Made by a program: the position numbers and the translations under genes. Shown here one piece after another: positions 1-9,130 of a stretch of 64,000 nucleotides of DNA; position 1 is the first letter of the stretch; every line of letters begins with the position of its first letter. Source of the DNA: JBBIOI01 sp037443425. Its GTDB lineage: Bacteria > Desulfobacterota > BSN033 > UBA1163. The stretch lies in assembly GCA_037443425.1 (NCBI GenBank), contig JBBIOI010000004.1, positions 1 to 64,000 of the forward strand, read 5' to 3'. The notes below the pieces were generated by a model. It made no database searches, was not told where the DNA came from, and worked only from the letters and a program-made list of their open reading frames with translations.

Positions 1-667
1 TGACTATCTCTCTGGGGATGTGGGTAGTGATATATATCTTTTTGGTCGTGGGTATGGGCAGGATACTATCTCGGATTATGATACGTCGTCTGGTGTGGAT
101 ACGCTTAGGTTTTCTTTGGATGTAGTGCGTTCTGATGTGGAGATCACTCGGAATTCTGACAATGTGGTCTTTAGGATCAAGGGTGCTTCGGATTATGTTT
201 CTGTGGCGAGCTGGATGGCGGGTTCGGCTTATCAGTTGGAGAGGGTTGAGTTTGGTGATGGGGTTGTGTTGACGGGCGTTGAGGTGACGGAGCTTTCGGC
301 TGAGATAAGAGGGACATCGGGCAATGAGAGTCTTTCTGGTTCGAGGGCTGCGGATCGGATGTATGGTGATGGGGGGAGTGATTCGCTTTATGGCAATGGT
401 GGGGATGATCTCCTTGATGGTGGGGATGGGAGCGATACGCTTTATGGTCAGGATGGTAATGATATGGTTATAGGAGGATTGGGTAGTGACTATCTTTATG
501 GTGGAAATGGTGGTGACATCTTAGATGGGGGTTTTGGCAATGACTATCTCTCTGGGGATGTGGGTAGTGATATATATCTTTTTGGTCGTGGGTATGGGCA
601 GGATACTATCTCGGATTATGATACGTCGTCTGGTGTGGATACGCTTAGGTTTTCTTTGGATGTAGTG
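1..667 (+). repeat. Long-period (540 bp) tandem DNA repeat inside the RTX gene
   Basis: Bases 1-127 are identical to bases 541-667, giving a period of 540 bp (180 codons); the repeat probably continues leftwards beyond the window. Identity stops abruptly after 127/667, where composition also changes from G/T-rich codons (ggt, gat, ttt) to markedly AT-rich ones. Identity at the nucleotide level, not only in protein, points to recent duplication or gene conversion. Confidence 0.9.
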
Positions 668-2176
668 GCTTCGGATATAATAGTCTCAAAAGAGAGTAAC
701 AATTTAGTATTTTTTATTATAGGGACGACAGACCGTATTACTGTACAGAATTGGTATTCAAGTACATATTATCGATTGGAACGAATAGAATCAGGAGATG
801 GGAACGTTTTCAATCTCTCTGATCTACAATTAGGGACGACCGCAATAGATACTTTGAATGGCACTTTTGCGGATAGTATCATGATGGGATATGAAGGAAA
901 TGACACTATAAATGGGGGAGCAGGGAATGACCTTATCAATGGAGGTTCAGGCGTCGATTACATGAATGGTGGTTTAGATAATGATGTTTTTATTGTCGAT
1001 GATATAGGAGATTTTATTGTTGAGTTAGCCAATGAGGGAACAGATACAATCTTTAGTTCTATAACATACAAATTGCCATCCAATGTAGAAAACCTTACCC
1101 TGACCGGTACAAATTCGATCAACGGAACTGGAAATGAGTTAAACAACAGAATAACCGGCAATAGTGGAGCCAATATCATCAATGGTGGTTTGGGTTCAGA
1201 TACTATGATTGGAGGACCTGGAAACGATACTTACATAGTTGACAATCAAGAAGATATAATCATTGAGAATCTCAATCAGGGCACAGACACAGTTAAGAGT
1301 TACATCACCTATACGCTGAGAGATGAGATTGAGAACCTGATCCTGATGGGAAGCTCAGCGATTAATGGAACAGGAAATTCTTTGAACAACAGGTTAACAG
1401 GTAGCAATGCAACAAATGTCCTCTCCGGTGGTTTGGGTAATGATACACTCAATGGGAGCGGAGGAGCAGATACGATGATTGGAGGGTCTGGGAATGATAC
1501 ATACTATGTGGATAATAATGGAGACACTGTTATAGAAGCCTTAAATGATGGGACGGATACAGTGATTAGTTATATAACATACAGTCTTGGTGAGAATATT
1601 GAGAACCTAAGTTTAACAGGGAGATCAGCCATAAATGGTACTGGAAATGAATTAAACAATGTTATCACTGGAAATAGTGGAGATAATATCCTTATGGGAA
1701 TGGATGGAAATGACACCTTAAAAGGAAATGGAGGGGCTGATACACTTGATGGTGGAAGGGGAAATGATAGTCTTCAAGGAGCAGTAGGAAACGATACCTA
1801 TATTTTTGGAAGAGGTTATGGTCAAGATACGGTAACAGATTATGATTCAACATCTGAGAACCAAGATAAAGTGAGGTTTAATTCTGAGATTGAGCCCATT
1901 GATTTAATCTTTTCAAACAGTGGAAACAACCTTTTAATTCAAATTTATAACTCTTCCGATAGGCTGACAGTAAAAAATCAGAATCTAAGTTATGCATATC
2001 AAGTGGAGTCGTTTGAACTTTCAGACGGGAGGAGGTTGGTTTCTTCATATGTGGGTCAATTGATTCAGGCGATGGCAGAATTTTCTTCACAGACAGGAAT
2101 GAACTGGACACAATTGATTGAAAATAGAAGGGAAGATGTTCAAATAATTCTCTCTCAATATTGGCAGCCCCAATAA
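2..2176 (+). CDS. RTX (haemolysin-type Ca-binding repeat) protein, C-terminal part, 5'-truncated by window
   Basis: The frame is open to the left edge, so the gene starts outside the window; about 725 C-terminal residues are visible. Many nonapeptide repeats of GGxGxD type are seen (for example GGDGSDTLYG, GGAGNDLINGG). They alternate with HCBP-related segments (DYDTSSGVDTLRF near both ends of the 540-bp repeat, DYDSTSENQDKVRF near the C terminus). A second module of roughly 90 residues, with the pattern NDTYIVDN...GTDTV...ENL.L.G.SAINGTGN, occurs three times between about 980 and 1690. RTX repeats bind calcium and fold outside the cell after type I secretion; the C-terminal tail (ending QYWQPQ) would carry the uncleaved secretion signal. 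The secretion ATPase and fusion protein follow directly. The function of the cargo domain cannot be judged, because the N-terminal part is missing; adhesin, S-layer protein or enzyme are all possible. Confidence 0.93.
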   Translation, partial: DYLSGDVGSDIYLFGRGYGQDTISDYDTSSGVDTLRFSLDVVRSDVEITRNSDNVVFRIKGASDYVSVASWMAGSAYQLERVEFGDGVVLTGVEVTELSAEIRGTSGNESLSGSRAADRMYGDGGSDSLYGNGGDDLLDGGDGSDTLYGQDGNDMVIGGLGSDYLYGGNGGDILDGGFGNDYLSGDVGSDIYLFGRGYGQDTISDYDTSSGVDTLRFSLDVVASDIIVSKESNNLVFFIIGTTDRITVQNWYSSTYYRLERIESGDGNVFNLSDLQLGTTAIDTLNGTFADSIMMGYEGNDTINGGAGNDLINGGSGVDYMNGGLDNDVFIVDDIGDFIVELANEGTDTIFSSITYKLPSNVENLTLTGTNSINGTGNELNNRITGNSGANIINGGLGSDTMIGGPGNDTYIVDNQEDIIIENLNQGTDTVKSYITYTLRDEIENLILMGSSAINGTGNSLNNRLTGSNATNVLSGGLGNDTLNGSGGADTMIGGSGNDTYYVDNNGDTVIEALNDGTDTVISYITYSLGENIENLSLTGRSAINGTGNELNNVITGNSGDNILMGMDGNDTLKGNGGADTLDGGRGNDSLQGAVGNDTYIFGRGYGQDTVTDYDSTSENQDKVRFNSEIEPIDLIFSNSGNNLLIQIYNSSDRLTVKNQNLSYAYQVESFELSDGRRLVSSYVGQLIQAMAEFSSQTGMNWTQLIENRREDVQIILSQYWQPQ

Positions 2177-2240
2177 ATAAAGAGATTGATAATAAGGGAA
2201 AAAGTGATTTTGACCTGTGTGAATCATGGAGGCAAGAGAG

Positions 2241-4391
2241 GTGAATAATTCTAATCAATCCAGAGAATCTATAAAGATAGACACGGGATTAATGTGTCTG
2301 GTAATAGTGGCAGGGTATCATGGTATTGCTGTTGATCAGGAGCAACTACGGCACATTTTAGCCATAGGTCAAGAGGAGATGGATGTGGTGGATATTCTTC
2401 GTGCGGCAAAGGAGCTTGGATTTAAAGTGAAAGAGGCCAAGGTAAGTTTTGATCGATTGAAGCGTCTTCCAACGCCAAATATAGTTTTGATGGATGGTAG
2501 GAAGTTTAATATACTGGCCAAGATAGATACAGATAGAGTTCTTATTTTTGATCCTCTTGAAGGGAAACCAAGACTTTTTCTAAAAGATGAATTTAATTCT
2601 AAATGGAAGCAGAGGGTTATTCTTCTTGCGCATAGGAAGTCTATTTCCCCCTCGGAGAAACCTTTTGGTCTAAGCTGGTTTGTCCCTTCAATATGGAAAT
2701 ATCGTAAACCCCTTTCTGAGGTTTTAATTGCATCGTTGATTCTTCAGATTTTTGGTTTAATTACTCCTGTTTTTACACAAGTAATCATTGATAAAGTTTT
2801 AGTCCACAGGGGGATTACTACACTGAATGTCCTTGGAATCGGTCTAATTACAGTGATTATATTCGAGTGTATCCTGAACATCCTGAGAAGCTATTTATTT
2901 ACACATACTTCCAATAGGATTGATATAATATTGGGTACAAAACTATTTAAACATCTCTTTTCTCTTCCTTTAAAGTATTTTGAAACAAGAAGGGTAGGGG
3001 ATACGGTTGCCAGAGTACGTGAACTTGAGAACATACGCCATTTTCTAACTGGAGCACCACTTACATCTATTCTTGATATTATGTTTATTGGTGTATATCT
3101 TATTGTGATGTTTTTATACAGTACCACATTATCCTTAGTTGTATTAGCTTCGATACCTCTATTTGGATTACTCTCTGCGTTGGTTACTCCAGTATTACGT
3201 CAAAGGCTTGAAGAGAGATTCAATCGAGGGGCAGAATCTCAAGCATTTCTTGTGGAGATGGTTACAGGAGCACAGACTGTGAAGGCAATGGCTATTGAAC
3301 CCGAAGTCCAGAAGAGATGGGAAAATTTACTTGCGAATTATGTAAGGGCCTCTTTCAAGACCTTTAAAATTTCAGGGGTTGCAGGTTCTTTAGCACAACT
3401 AATCGAAAGATCATCTATACTTGCAATCCTTTGGCTCGGTGCACATATGGTAATGGCCGGTAAACTTACTGTCGGACAGCTTATAGCTTTTCAGATGCTT
3501 TCTGGCCGAGTAAGTGGACCGGTTTTAAGACTGGTTCAACTCTGGCAGGATTTCCAACAAACAGGCCTTTCCATCAGGAGGCTTGGTGATATATTCCATA
3601 GCACTCCAGAGCCCTCTTTGAATGTTACAAAGACAAGATTTCCCGCAATACAGGGACATATAAGGATTGAAGGTGTTAGATTCCGCTATCGTATTGATGG
3701 ACCAGAGGTTTTAAGGAATATCGACCTTGAGATTAAACCAGGTATGATTCTTGGAATTGCAGGAAGAAGTGGGTCAGGGAAAAGTACGCTGGCAAAATTG
3801 ATTCAGAGGCTGTATTACCCAGAGAGCGGAAGGATCTTAATTGATGGAATCGATTTAGCACTTGCAGATCCTGCATGGCTAAGAAGGCAGATCGGAGTTG
3901 TACTTCAAGAAAGTTTTCTATTTAATGGTACGATAAAAGACAATATCGCTTTTCATTATCCAAATGCTCAGATGGATGAGATTATTCATGTAGCCCATCT
4001 TTCAGGGGCACATGATTTCATCATGGAGCTTCCAGAAGGTTACGATACAACCGTTGGAGAAAGAGGAATAACCCTTTCTGGAGGGCAGAGACAGAGGATC
4101 GCAATTGCAAGAGCACTTCTAACGAATCCAAAGATCTTAATCTTTGATGAGGCAACTTCATCTCTTGACTCTGAATCAGAAGCTATTATTCAGAGGAATT
4201 TGAGACAGATATGTCGAGGCAGGACAGTAATCCTCATTGCCCATAGACTTTCAACTCTCAGGATAGCTGATAAGATTATTGTCATGGATAAAGGTGAGAT
4301 CGTTGAGTCAGGAACACATGATGAATTAATGATGAAAAAAGGACTCTATCATCATCTACAATTACAGCAGAATATAGAATTAAGAATATAA
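2241..4391 (+). CDS. Type I secretion ABC transporter, HlyB-like with degenerate C39 domain
   Basis: Inner-membrane ATPase/permease that exports the RTX protein encoded 5' of it. Order of domains: N-terminal C39 peptidase-like domain (about residues 1-130), six-helix membrane domain (about 150-440), nucleotide-binding domain (about 470-715). The latter has Walker A GRSGSGKST, Q-loop VVLQES, signature LSGGQRQRIAIARALL, Walker B ILIFDEATSSLD and H-loop IAHRLST. The C39 domain reads DTGLMCL where active peptidases have an aspartate-cysteine pair, and the catalytic His position is also changed (RKFNIL). It should therefore be a non-cleaving substrate-docking domain, as in HlyB. An ATG at 2226 is in frame but has no Shine-Dalgarno; GTG 2241 lies 8 bases after GGAGG and is preferred. 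4391 is followed 6 bases later by the fusion protein. Confidence 0.93.
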   Translation: MNNSNQSRESIKIDTGLMCLVIVAGYHGIAVDQEQLRHILAIGQEEMDVVDILRAAKELGFKVKEAKVSFDRLKRLPTPNIVLMDGRKFNILAKIDTDRVLIFDPLEGKPRLFLKDEFNSKWKQRVILLAHRKSISPSEKPFGLSWFVPSIWKYRKPLSEVLIASLILQIFGLITPVFTQVIIDKVLVHRGITTLNVLGIGLITVIIFECILNILRSYLFTHTSNRIDIILGTKLFKHLFSLPLKYFETRRVGDTVARVRELENIRHFLTGAPLTSILDIMFIGVYLIVMFLYSTTLSLVVLASIPLFGLLSALVTPVLRQRLEERFNRGAESQAFLVEMVTGAQTVKAMAIEPEVQKRWENLLANYVRASFKTFKISGVAGSLAQLIERSSILAILWLGAHMVMAGKLTVGQLIAFQMLSGRVSGPVLRLVQLWQDFQQTGLSIRRLGDIFHSTPEPSLNVTKTRFPAIQGHIRIEGVRFRYRIDGPEVLRNIDLEIKPGMILGIAGRSGSGKSTLAKLIQRLYYPESGRILIDGIDLALADPAWLRRQIGVVLQESFLFNGTIKDNIAFHYPNAQMDEIIHVAHLSGAHDFIMELPEGYDTTVGERGITLSGGQRQRIAIARALLTNPKILIFDEATSSLDSESEAIIQRNLRQICRGRTVILIAHRLSTLRIADKIIVMDKGEIVESGTHDELMMKKGLYHHLQLQQNIELRI

Positions 4392-4397
4392 TAATTA

Positions 4398-5708
4398 ATG
4401 AAAAGGGATCGCTTAGAATTTGAATTTTTATCAGAAGCACTTGAGATTGAAGAAACCCCTCCTTCTCCATTAGGACGCTTACTGCTATGGATTATTTTTA
4501 CATTAACGATTCTTGCCTTCCTATGGAGCTATTTTGGAAGGGTGGAAGAAGTAGCCATAGCAAGGGGAAAGATTGTTCCTGATGGAATGATAAAAGTGAT
4601 CCAGCCGAGAGAAACAGGTATCATTAGGGCAATCTATGTGGAGGAAGGACAAAAGGTAAAAAAAGGCGACCTCTTGATCGAACTTGATCCCACCATTTCA
4701 AAGGCTGAATTGGAAAGTCGGGAAAGATCATTAAAGATAAATCGTTACGATATAGAGAGGCTTAATGCTGAACTTAAAGGGTCAGAAATGAAAAGGGATA
4801 GAGAAAACCCTGATAAATTAATATCTCTTCAAAAAAGCTTAAAACAGGCAAGAGAGGATGAATATAGGGCAAAAATGGAATCCATTAAATTGGCCATTTC
4901 CCAAAAGAAGACTGCCCTTTCGTCAGTAGAAGAAAGTATCGATAAACTTGAGAAGACATTAGATATTGTAAAAAAGCAGGAAGAGGTTCTCGGAAGACTG
5001 GCAGAAAAGGGATATGCCTCGGTGATGGAACATTTACAACGGCAGAAAGAGTTGGTCAGAACAGAGAAGGAATTAAATGAACAGAGAAGATTTGCTGAAC
5101 AGATAAGGGATAGTATTAAAGAACAGGAGAAAAATCTCGAGGCTCTGATAAAAGAAAGAGAACGTTCAATATTAAATGAGATTATTGAAAGGGAAAAATC
5201 CATTGCCGTACTTGAGGGAGAAATTAAGAAGGCCGAAAAAAGATATGAGCTTGAAAAGCTTTATAGTCCTGTTGATGGTACTGTACACGGGTTAGCTATG
5301 TATACAATTGGAGGCGTAGTAACATCTGCTCAACCTGTAATTACTATTGTTCCAGAAGGGACTTCGTTAATTGTAGAGGCAATGGTTTTAAACAAAGATA
5401 TTGGCTTTATTAAACCCGGACAATTAGCAGAATTGAAATTAGATACTTTTCCGTTTCAAAAATATGGTACTATTGATGCAGAGCTTTTTTATGTAAGTCC
5501 AGATGCAAGAGAAGATGAAAAGCTTGGATTGGTATACAAAATTAAATTGAAGCCCAAAAAGTATTTTATAAGAGTTAAAGATAGGGAGATACCTCTTTCA
5601 CCAGGAATGGCACTTACAGCAGAGATTAAAACAGGTAAAAGAAGGATAATAGAGTTCTTCCTTTCACCATTGATCAAGCATATCGACGAATCCCTCAAGA
5701 TAAGATAA
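4398..5708 (+). CDS. Type I secretion membrane-fusion protein, HlyD family
   Basis: Periplasmic adaptor linking the ABC transporter to an outer-membrane TolC-like channel. It is 436 aa, a usual length for the family. A single membrane segment lies at about residues 27-46 after a short cytoplasmic tail. It is followed by a lipoyl-like half (GKIVPDGMIKVIQPRETGII, about 57-76), a long alpha-helical coiled-coil hairpin rich in Lys/Glu/Arg (about 105-290), and the return lipoyl half plus beta barrel (YSPVDGTVHGLAMYTIGG onwards). It begins 6 bases after the ATPase gene, so the three genes form one operon. No TolC homologue is visible in the window; the channel is presumably encoded elsewhere or upstream. 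Confidence 0.92.
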   Translation: MKRDRLEFEFLSEALEIEETPPSPLGRLLLWIIFTLTILAFLWSYFGRVEEVAIARGKIVPDGMIKVIQPRETGIIRAIYVEEGQKVKKGDLLIELDPTISKAELESRERSLKINRYDIERLNAELKGSEMKRDRENPDKLISLQKSLKQAREDEYRAKMESIKLAISQKKTALSSVEESIDKLEKTLDIVKKQEEVLGRLAEKGYASVMEHLQRQKELVRTEKELNEQRRFAEQIRDSIKEQEKNLEALIKERERSILNEIIEREKSIAVLEGEIKKAEKRYELEKLYSPVDGTVHGLAMYTIGGVVTSAQPVITIVPEGTSLIVEAMVLNKDIGFIKPGQLAELKLDTFPFQKYGTIDAELFYVSPDAREDEKLGLVYKIKLKPKKYFIRVKDREIPLSPGMALTAEIKTGKRRIIEFFLSPLIKHIDESLKIR

Positions 5709-5816
5709 ACTTTGAAACCTTTCATATTAAAATAAATTCGAATTTATCATGATGACACTATTGTTCATGCAATAATAGTTTCTCAATTTACTCAATTTGA
5801 TTTCATTTTTAAATTA

Positions 5817-7118
5817 TTACTTTAATAGATTTGGTAAAAAAAGGGTTAATTCTGGTACTGAAATAAGAAGCGCGATATGACATAAATCTGCTATAAAAAA
5901 TGGTATTATACCTTTAAAAATAGTGCTTATTGGAACATCTGGTATTATTCCTTTTAAAATAAATACATTTAAACCTACTGGTGGTGTAATAAGACCTATT
6001 TCTGTCACCCTCACTATAATTATACCAAACCAAATCGGATCAAACCCTAATGATTTTATTACCGGGAAGAAAATGGGAACAGTGAGCAGGACCATTGCCA
6101 TTGAATCCATGATCATCCCAAGAAAGATATATACTATTATAATAAGAATAAGAATAATATAGCGATTTACTGGAAGTGCAGAAACAGCGTCAGCAAGGGC
6201 ATACGGGACCCTTGTTACAGCGAGAAATGATCCTAATAATGAAGCCCCTATTATTATTATAAATATCATAGCGCTTGTTTTTCCTGTTTCAATTAGACTT
6301 TCAAAAAAAATTGTCCGATTCAGTTTTTTTCGACCAAGAGCAAATAAGAAAGCCCCAAAGGCTCCAATCCCACCCGCTTCAGTTGGACTGAATACACCAA
6401 AATAAATTCCTCCTATAACAATCAGAAAAAGGGCTATGACAATCCAAATATCTTTGAAAGAAGTAAACTTCTCATAAAGTGATGTTTTGGGACCAGGAGG
6501 TCCAATCGAAGGATTCCAAAGGACTATTAAATGGATTGTAATCATATAAAATAATGCCTCGAGCAATCCTGGAATAAATCCAGCAAGGAAAAGCTTTCCT
6601 ATAGATTGTTCTGTAATCACACCATATATAATAAGGATTACGCTTGGAGGAATTAAAATACCCATGGTTCCACCTGCCGCTACCGCACCTGTTGCAAGCC
6701 TGTCATCATATCCATACTTTCTCATTTCAGGTAGTGCAATAGTACCCATAGTAGCAGCCGTGGCAAGGCTTGATCCACTTACGGCTGCAAACCCAGCACA
6801 TGCCCCAACTGTTGCCATTGCAAGTCCCCCTCTTAAATGACCAATCCATTTGTATACTGCCCTGTATAAATCCTGACTTATTCCTGCATAGAAACAGAAA
6901 GACCCCATGAGGATAAAGAGAGGGACTACACTTATAGTATAATTTGCCACAGTATCGTATGGAATTCTTTCTATTAACCCTAATCCAGCTTTTATACCTG
7001 CCACTAAAAACATCCCGGCTAAACCAGTAGCACCCATAGCTACACCAATAGGGATTCCTGAAAAGAGGAGAAGAATTAACACCCCAATACCAATATAGCC
7101 TATTGTTAAAGAGTCCAT
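5817..7118 (-). CDS. dctM: TRAP transporter large permease DctM
   Basis: Twelve-helix-type membrane subunit of a tripartite ATP-independent periplasmic transporter, which drives organic-acid uptake with an ion gradient. It is 433 aa and hydrophobic throughout, with typical DctM stretches: VSGSSLATAATMGTIALPEM, GGTMGILIPPS, VFSPTEAGGIGAFGA and GLITPPVGLNVF. It overlaps the dctQ gene by 13 bases, indicating coupled translation. The last gene of the dctP-dctQ-dctM set, it converges on the hlyD-like gene with about 110 bases between them. Substrate cannot be read from sequence; dicarboxylates, keto acids or aromatic acids are possible. Confidence 0.93.
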   Translation of the reverse strand: MDSLTIGYIGIGVLILLLFSGIPIGVAMGATGLAGMFLVAGIKAGLGLIERIPYDTVANYTISVVPLFILMGSFCFYAGISQDLYRAVYKWIGHLRGGLAMATVGACAGFAAVSGSSLATAATMGTIALPEMRKYGYDDRLATGAVAAGGTMGILIPPSVILIIYGVITEQSIGKLFLAGFIPGLLEALFYMITIHLIVLWNPSIGPPGPKTSLYEKFTSFKDIWIVIALFLIVIGGIYFGVFSPTEAGGIGAFGAFLFALGRKKLNRTIFFESLIETGKTSAMIFIIIIGASLLGSFLAVTRVPYALADAVSALPVNRYIILILIIIVYIFLGMIMDSMAMVLLTVPIFFPVIKSLGFDPIWFGIIIVRVTEIGLITPPVGLNVFILKGIIPDVPISTIFKGIIPFFIADLCHIALLISVPELTLFLPNLLK

Positions 7119-7627
7119 TTACCCAATGCTTTTGCAATAGATTCAAAAAATTGAATTAAATATACAACCATTAACAACCCAAAACCTGCTCCTAATATAA
7201 AAATAAAAGGAAATTCTGGGATAGAGAGAGCTGGTGAAACAGCGTTAGCTTCTCGAAGAACCGAAGATTGATAGATATTTCGCCAAAACATAAGCCCAAA
7301 AAATATCGTGCAGATTAGGTTGGTAAAAATGCTGATAAACCCCTGCAAACGTTCATTAAGTTTTGAAAAAAGAATATCAACGTTTACATGGGCCTTTATA
7401 ATCCCAGCATAACCAATAGTAAAGGCTGCTAATACTGTCATCATAAATTCTGTTATTTCATATGAACCAAGGATGGGCTTATTAAGGAAATAACGAAAGG
7501 CGACATCTGCAGCCGTAAGTATCATCATTAAAAAAAGGATTATTACACCAATATTATTCACCCACTTTATAAAGGGGTTTATTAATCTATTTAAAATATG
7601 AATAAATTTAATAAATTTTAATGCCAC
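7106..7627 (-). CDS. dctQ: TRAP transporter small permease DctQ
   Basis: Small four-helix membrane subunit of the TRAP transporter, 173 aa. Hydrophobic segments at about 25-45 (WVNNIGVIILFLMMILTAAD), 58-78, 98-118 and 138-160 fit DctQ, and the text DVAFRYFLNKPILGSYEITE is typical of the family (first loop, E/T residues). The start is a GTG (complement of 7625-7627) with no clear Shine-Dalgarno. No in-frame ATG lies close enough to preserve the first helix, so GTG was kept. It lies between dctP and dctM. Confidence 0.88.
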   Translation of the reverse strand: MALKFIKFIHILNRLINPFIKWVNNIGVIILFLMMILTAADVAFRYFLNKPILGSYEITEFMMTVLAAFTIGYAGIIKAHVNVDILFSKLNERLQGFISIFTNLICTIFFGLMFWRNIYQSSVLREANAVSPALSIPEFPFIFILGAGFGLLMVVYLIQFFESIAKALGKWTL

Positions 7628-7650
7628 AAAATCTTTGCTTAAATCAGTTT

Positions 7651-8682
7651 TTATTTATACTCACTTAAAAATCTTAAAGTCTCCTCAAAAATCTTCCGAG
7701 CCGGTTTACCAGCAGCCTCAAGCCGAGATATTTCTTCATTCCATACTTTTTTTGCTATTTCTTTTGCCTTAACAATATCATTATCAGGTAATGTGAACAT
7801 TCGATCAGGTTTAATGCCCATCCTACGAATAGATTCTTTATCACCTGAATCCCATGTTGGTCCGAAAATATTTTTTATGGCCCACTCACCGCTCACTTTA
7901 CTTATAGCATCTTTAATATCAGATGGAAGAGAATTCCACACATCTTTATTCATCACTACCCAGAATGTGTTTACATAATAATATGGTAACGTGTAATAGT
8001 CTGTTACTTCATGTAGTTTAAATCCTTCTGCACCAATAAGATCGATTGTCCAACCATCTATAACGCCCTTCTCCATATTCATATAAATATCACCAGGTGG
8101 CATAGTAACTGGTGAAGCACCTGCTTCCTTAAGCCAAAGTAAAGCACCACCTGCTGTTGCCCGGATTTTTAACCCTTTCAAATCATCCAATCTCTTTACA
8201 GCTACTTTTCTTGTACCTATAGGCGCACCTTGATGTGTATGCAGGACGAGAACCTTTACATCAGCATATTCAGCTTGAATCTCTGGAAACTTCTGATAAT
8301 TATGCCATAAGGCCATACTACCTGTTGTAGCGTTTTTAACGCCGATAAAAGGCTGTGAAAGTAAGTCAGTAAGAGGAAATCTTCCAGGATATAAACCATT
8401 AACAGACCAACCAATCTGGGCAACATTTGATTTAACAGCATCATATGTTCCAGTCCCTTTTACAAGGGCACTTGAGGGATACATTATTATTTTTACTCTT
8501 CCCTTAGTGACCTCCTCAACTTTTTTAGCCCAAGCAGCTGTTGACCTTCCTCCTGGGCCTCCAGGAGGGTCATGATGTGCAAATCTTAGTTCTATGGGCT
8601 TTATACTTTCTCCATATGATGTCTGAACAGAAATTATTAATGAGAAAAGGATAAATAAAACAAAAATTGTTCTTTTTAACAT
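7651..8682 (-). CDS. dctP: TRAP transporter solute-binding protein DctP
   Basis: Periplasmic receptor of the TRAP system, 343 aa. Signal peptide at about residues 1-24 (hydrophobic core IFVLFILFSLIISV, cleavage near SYG-ES). The DctP signature region DDLKGLKIRATAGG carries the conserved Arg (about 174) that usually salt-bridges the carboxylate of the ligand. YVNTFWVVMNKDVWNSLP is the usual second-domain strand. A good Shine-Dalgarno (AAAAGGGGGAG) precedes the ATG, and a sigma-70-like promoter lies 40-70 bases upstream. It is the first gene of dctPQM. The ligand is probably a carboxylate; its identity is unknown. Confidence 0.92.
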   Translation of the reverse strand: MLKRTIFVLFILFSLIISVQTSYGESIKPIELRFAHHDPPGGPGGRSTAAWAKKVEEVTKGRVKIIMYPSSALVKGTGTYDAVKSNVAQIGWSVNGLYPGRFPLTDLLSQPFIGVKNATTGSMALWHNYQKFPEIQAEYADVKVLVLHTHQGAPIGTRKVAVKRLDDLKGLKIRATAGGALLWLKEAGASPVTMPPGDIYMNMEKGVIDGWTIDLIGAEGFKLHEVTDYYTLPYYYVNTFWVVMNKDVWNSLPSDIKDAISKVSGEWAIKNIFGPTWDSGDKESIRRMGIKPDRMFTLPDNDIVKAKEIAKKVWNEEISRLEAAGKPARKIFEETLRFLSEYK

Positions 8683-8723
8683 TTTCTCCCCCTTTTATTG
8701 AAATTTATTTAAAAACACAGAAA

Positions 8724-8752
8724 ATAATAAAATAAAAATTTATCATTGGCAA
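8724..8752 (-). promoter_or_regulatory. Sigma-70-type promoter of dctPQM
   Basis: On the minus strand TTGCCA (complement of 8747-8752), 17 bases, then TATTAT (complement of 8724-8729). Spacing is ideal and the transcript would start roughly 35 bases before the dctP ATG. No operator-like dyad is obvious around it. Confidence 0.6.
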
Positions 8753-8880
8753 GCAACTATTCCTTTCAAATGCAGGCCTTTAAATTTAAATTTCTAACAA
8801 TCGTTTGATAAGAAAATAAATCCTTTTATAGTAATTAAACAATAGCTCCATACTATTAAGATTAAGATCTTAATTTATCA

Positions 8881-8983
8881 GTCATTGCGAGCATCCAGAG
8901 GATGCGTGGCAATCTCATAGGTTTCTTGCTTTGCTCAGAGTGACTTTTTGGGAGAGATTGCTTCAGCTTCGCCTTTCAATGAC
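8881..8983. repeat. Dispersed GTCATTGCGAG repeat (family R2), copy 1
   Basis: Starts GTCATTGCGAG, contains the motif GTGGCAATCTC, then GAGATTGCTTC, and ends with a partly matching inverted end (TTTCAATGAC). Related copies are at 14169, 34721, 42043, 44506 and 62373. It lies in the 448-base gap between dctP and the next gene and is followed directly by an arm of repeat family R1. Confidence 0.75.
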
Positions 8984-8992
8984 AATCTTTAG

Positions 8993-9070
8993 AAGGTATC
9001 CGCTCGAAGGCTTTTTCACACCACCTCCCCTATTTGAAAAGATTTTTAAATAGTTTTTTTCAGAGGTCTC
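8993..9070 (-). repeat. Single arm of dispersed R1 element
   Basis: The sequence from GGTATCCGCTCGAAGGC to TTTTTTTCAGAGGTCTC is the reverse complement of the left arm of the full R1 copies at 13873, 49151 and 55523 (conserved landmarks: TATTTAAAAATCTTTTC, GAAAAAGCCTTCGAGCGGATACC). The right arm is absent; instead an R2 repeat abuts it. Confidence 0.75.
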
Positions 9071-9083
9071 TATTTTTATTAAT

Positions 9084-9112
9084 TTGACAATCGGTTTTTA
9101 TTCTCATAAATT
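9084..9112 (+). promoter_or_regulatory. Probable sigma-70 promoter for the small gene at 9131
   Basis: TTGACA at 9084-9089, a 17-base spacer, then TAAATT at 9107-9112. The -35 box is perfect and the -10 box moderate. The start of transcription would fall just ahead of the Shine-Dalgarno of the 9131 gene. It sits just downstream of the R1 arm, so the repeat insertion borders but does not disrupt it. Confidence 0.45.
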
Positions 9113-9130
9113 TATAAGTGGAGGCTTATA

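Noticed and set aside
5709..5816. Terminator between the hlyD-like and dctM genes (ACTATTG...CAATAATAGT)
   Set aside because: The stem is short and interrupted and lacks a T-run; too weak to list as a feature.
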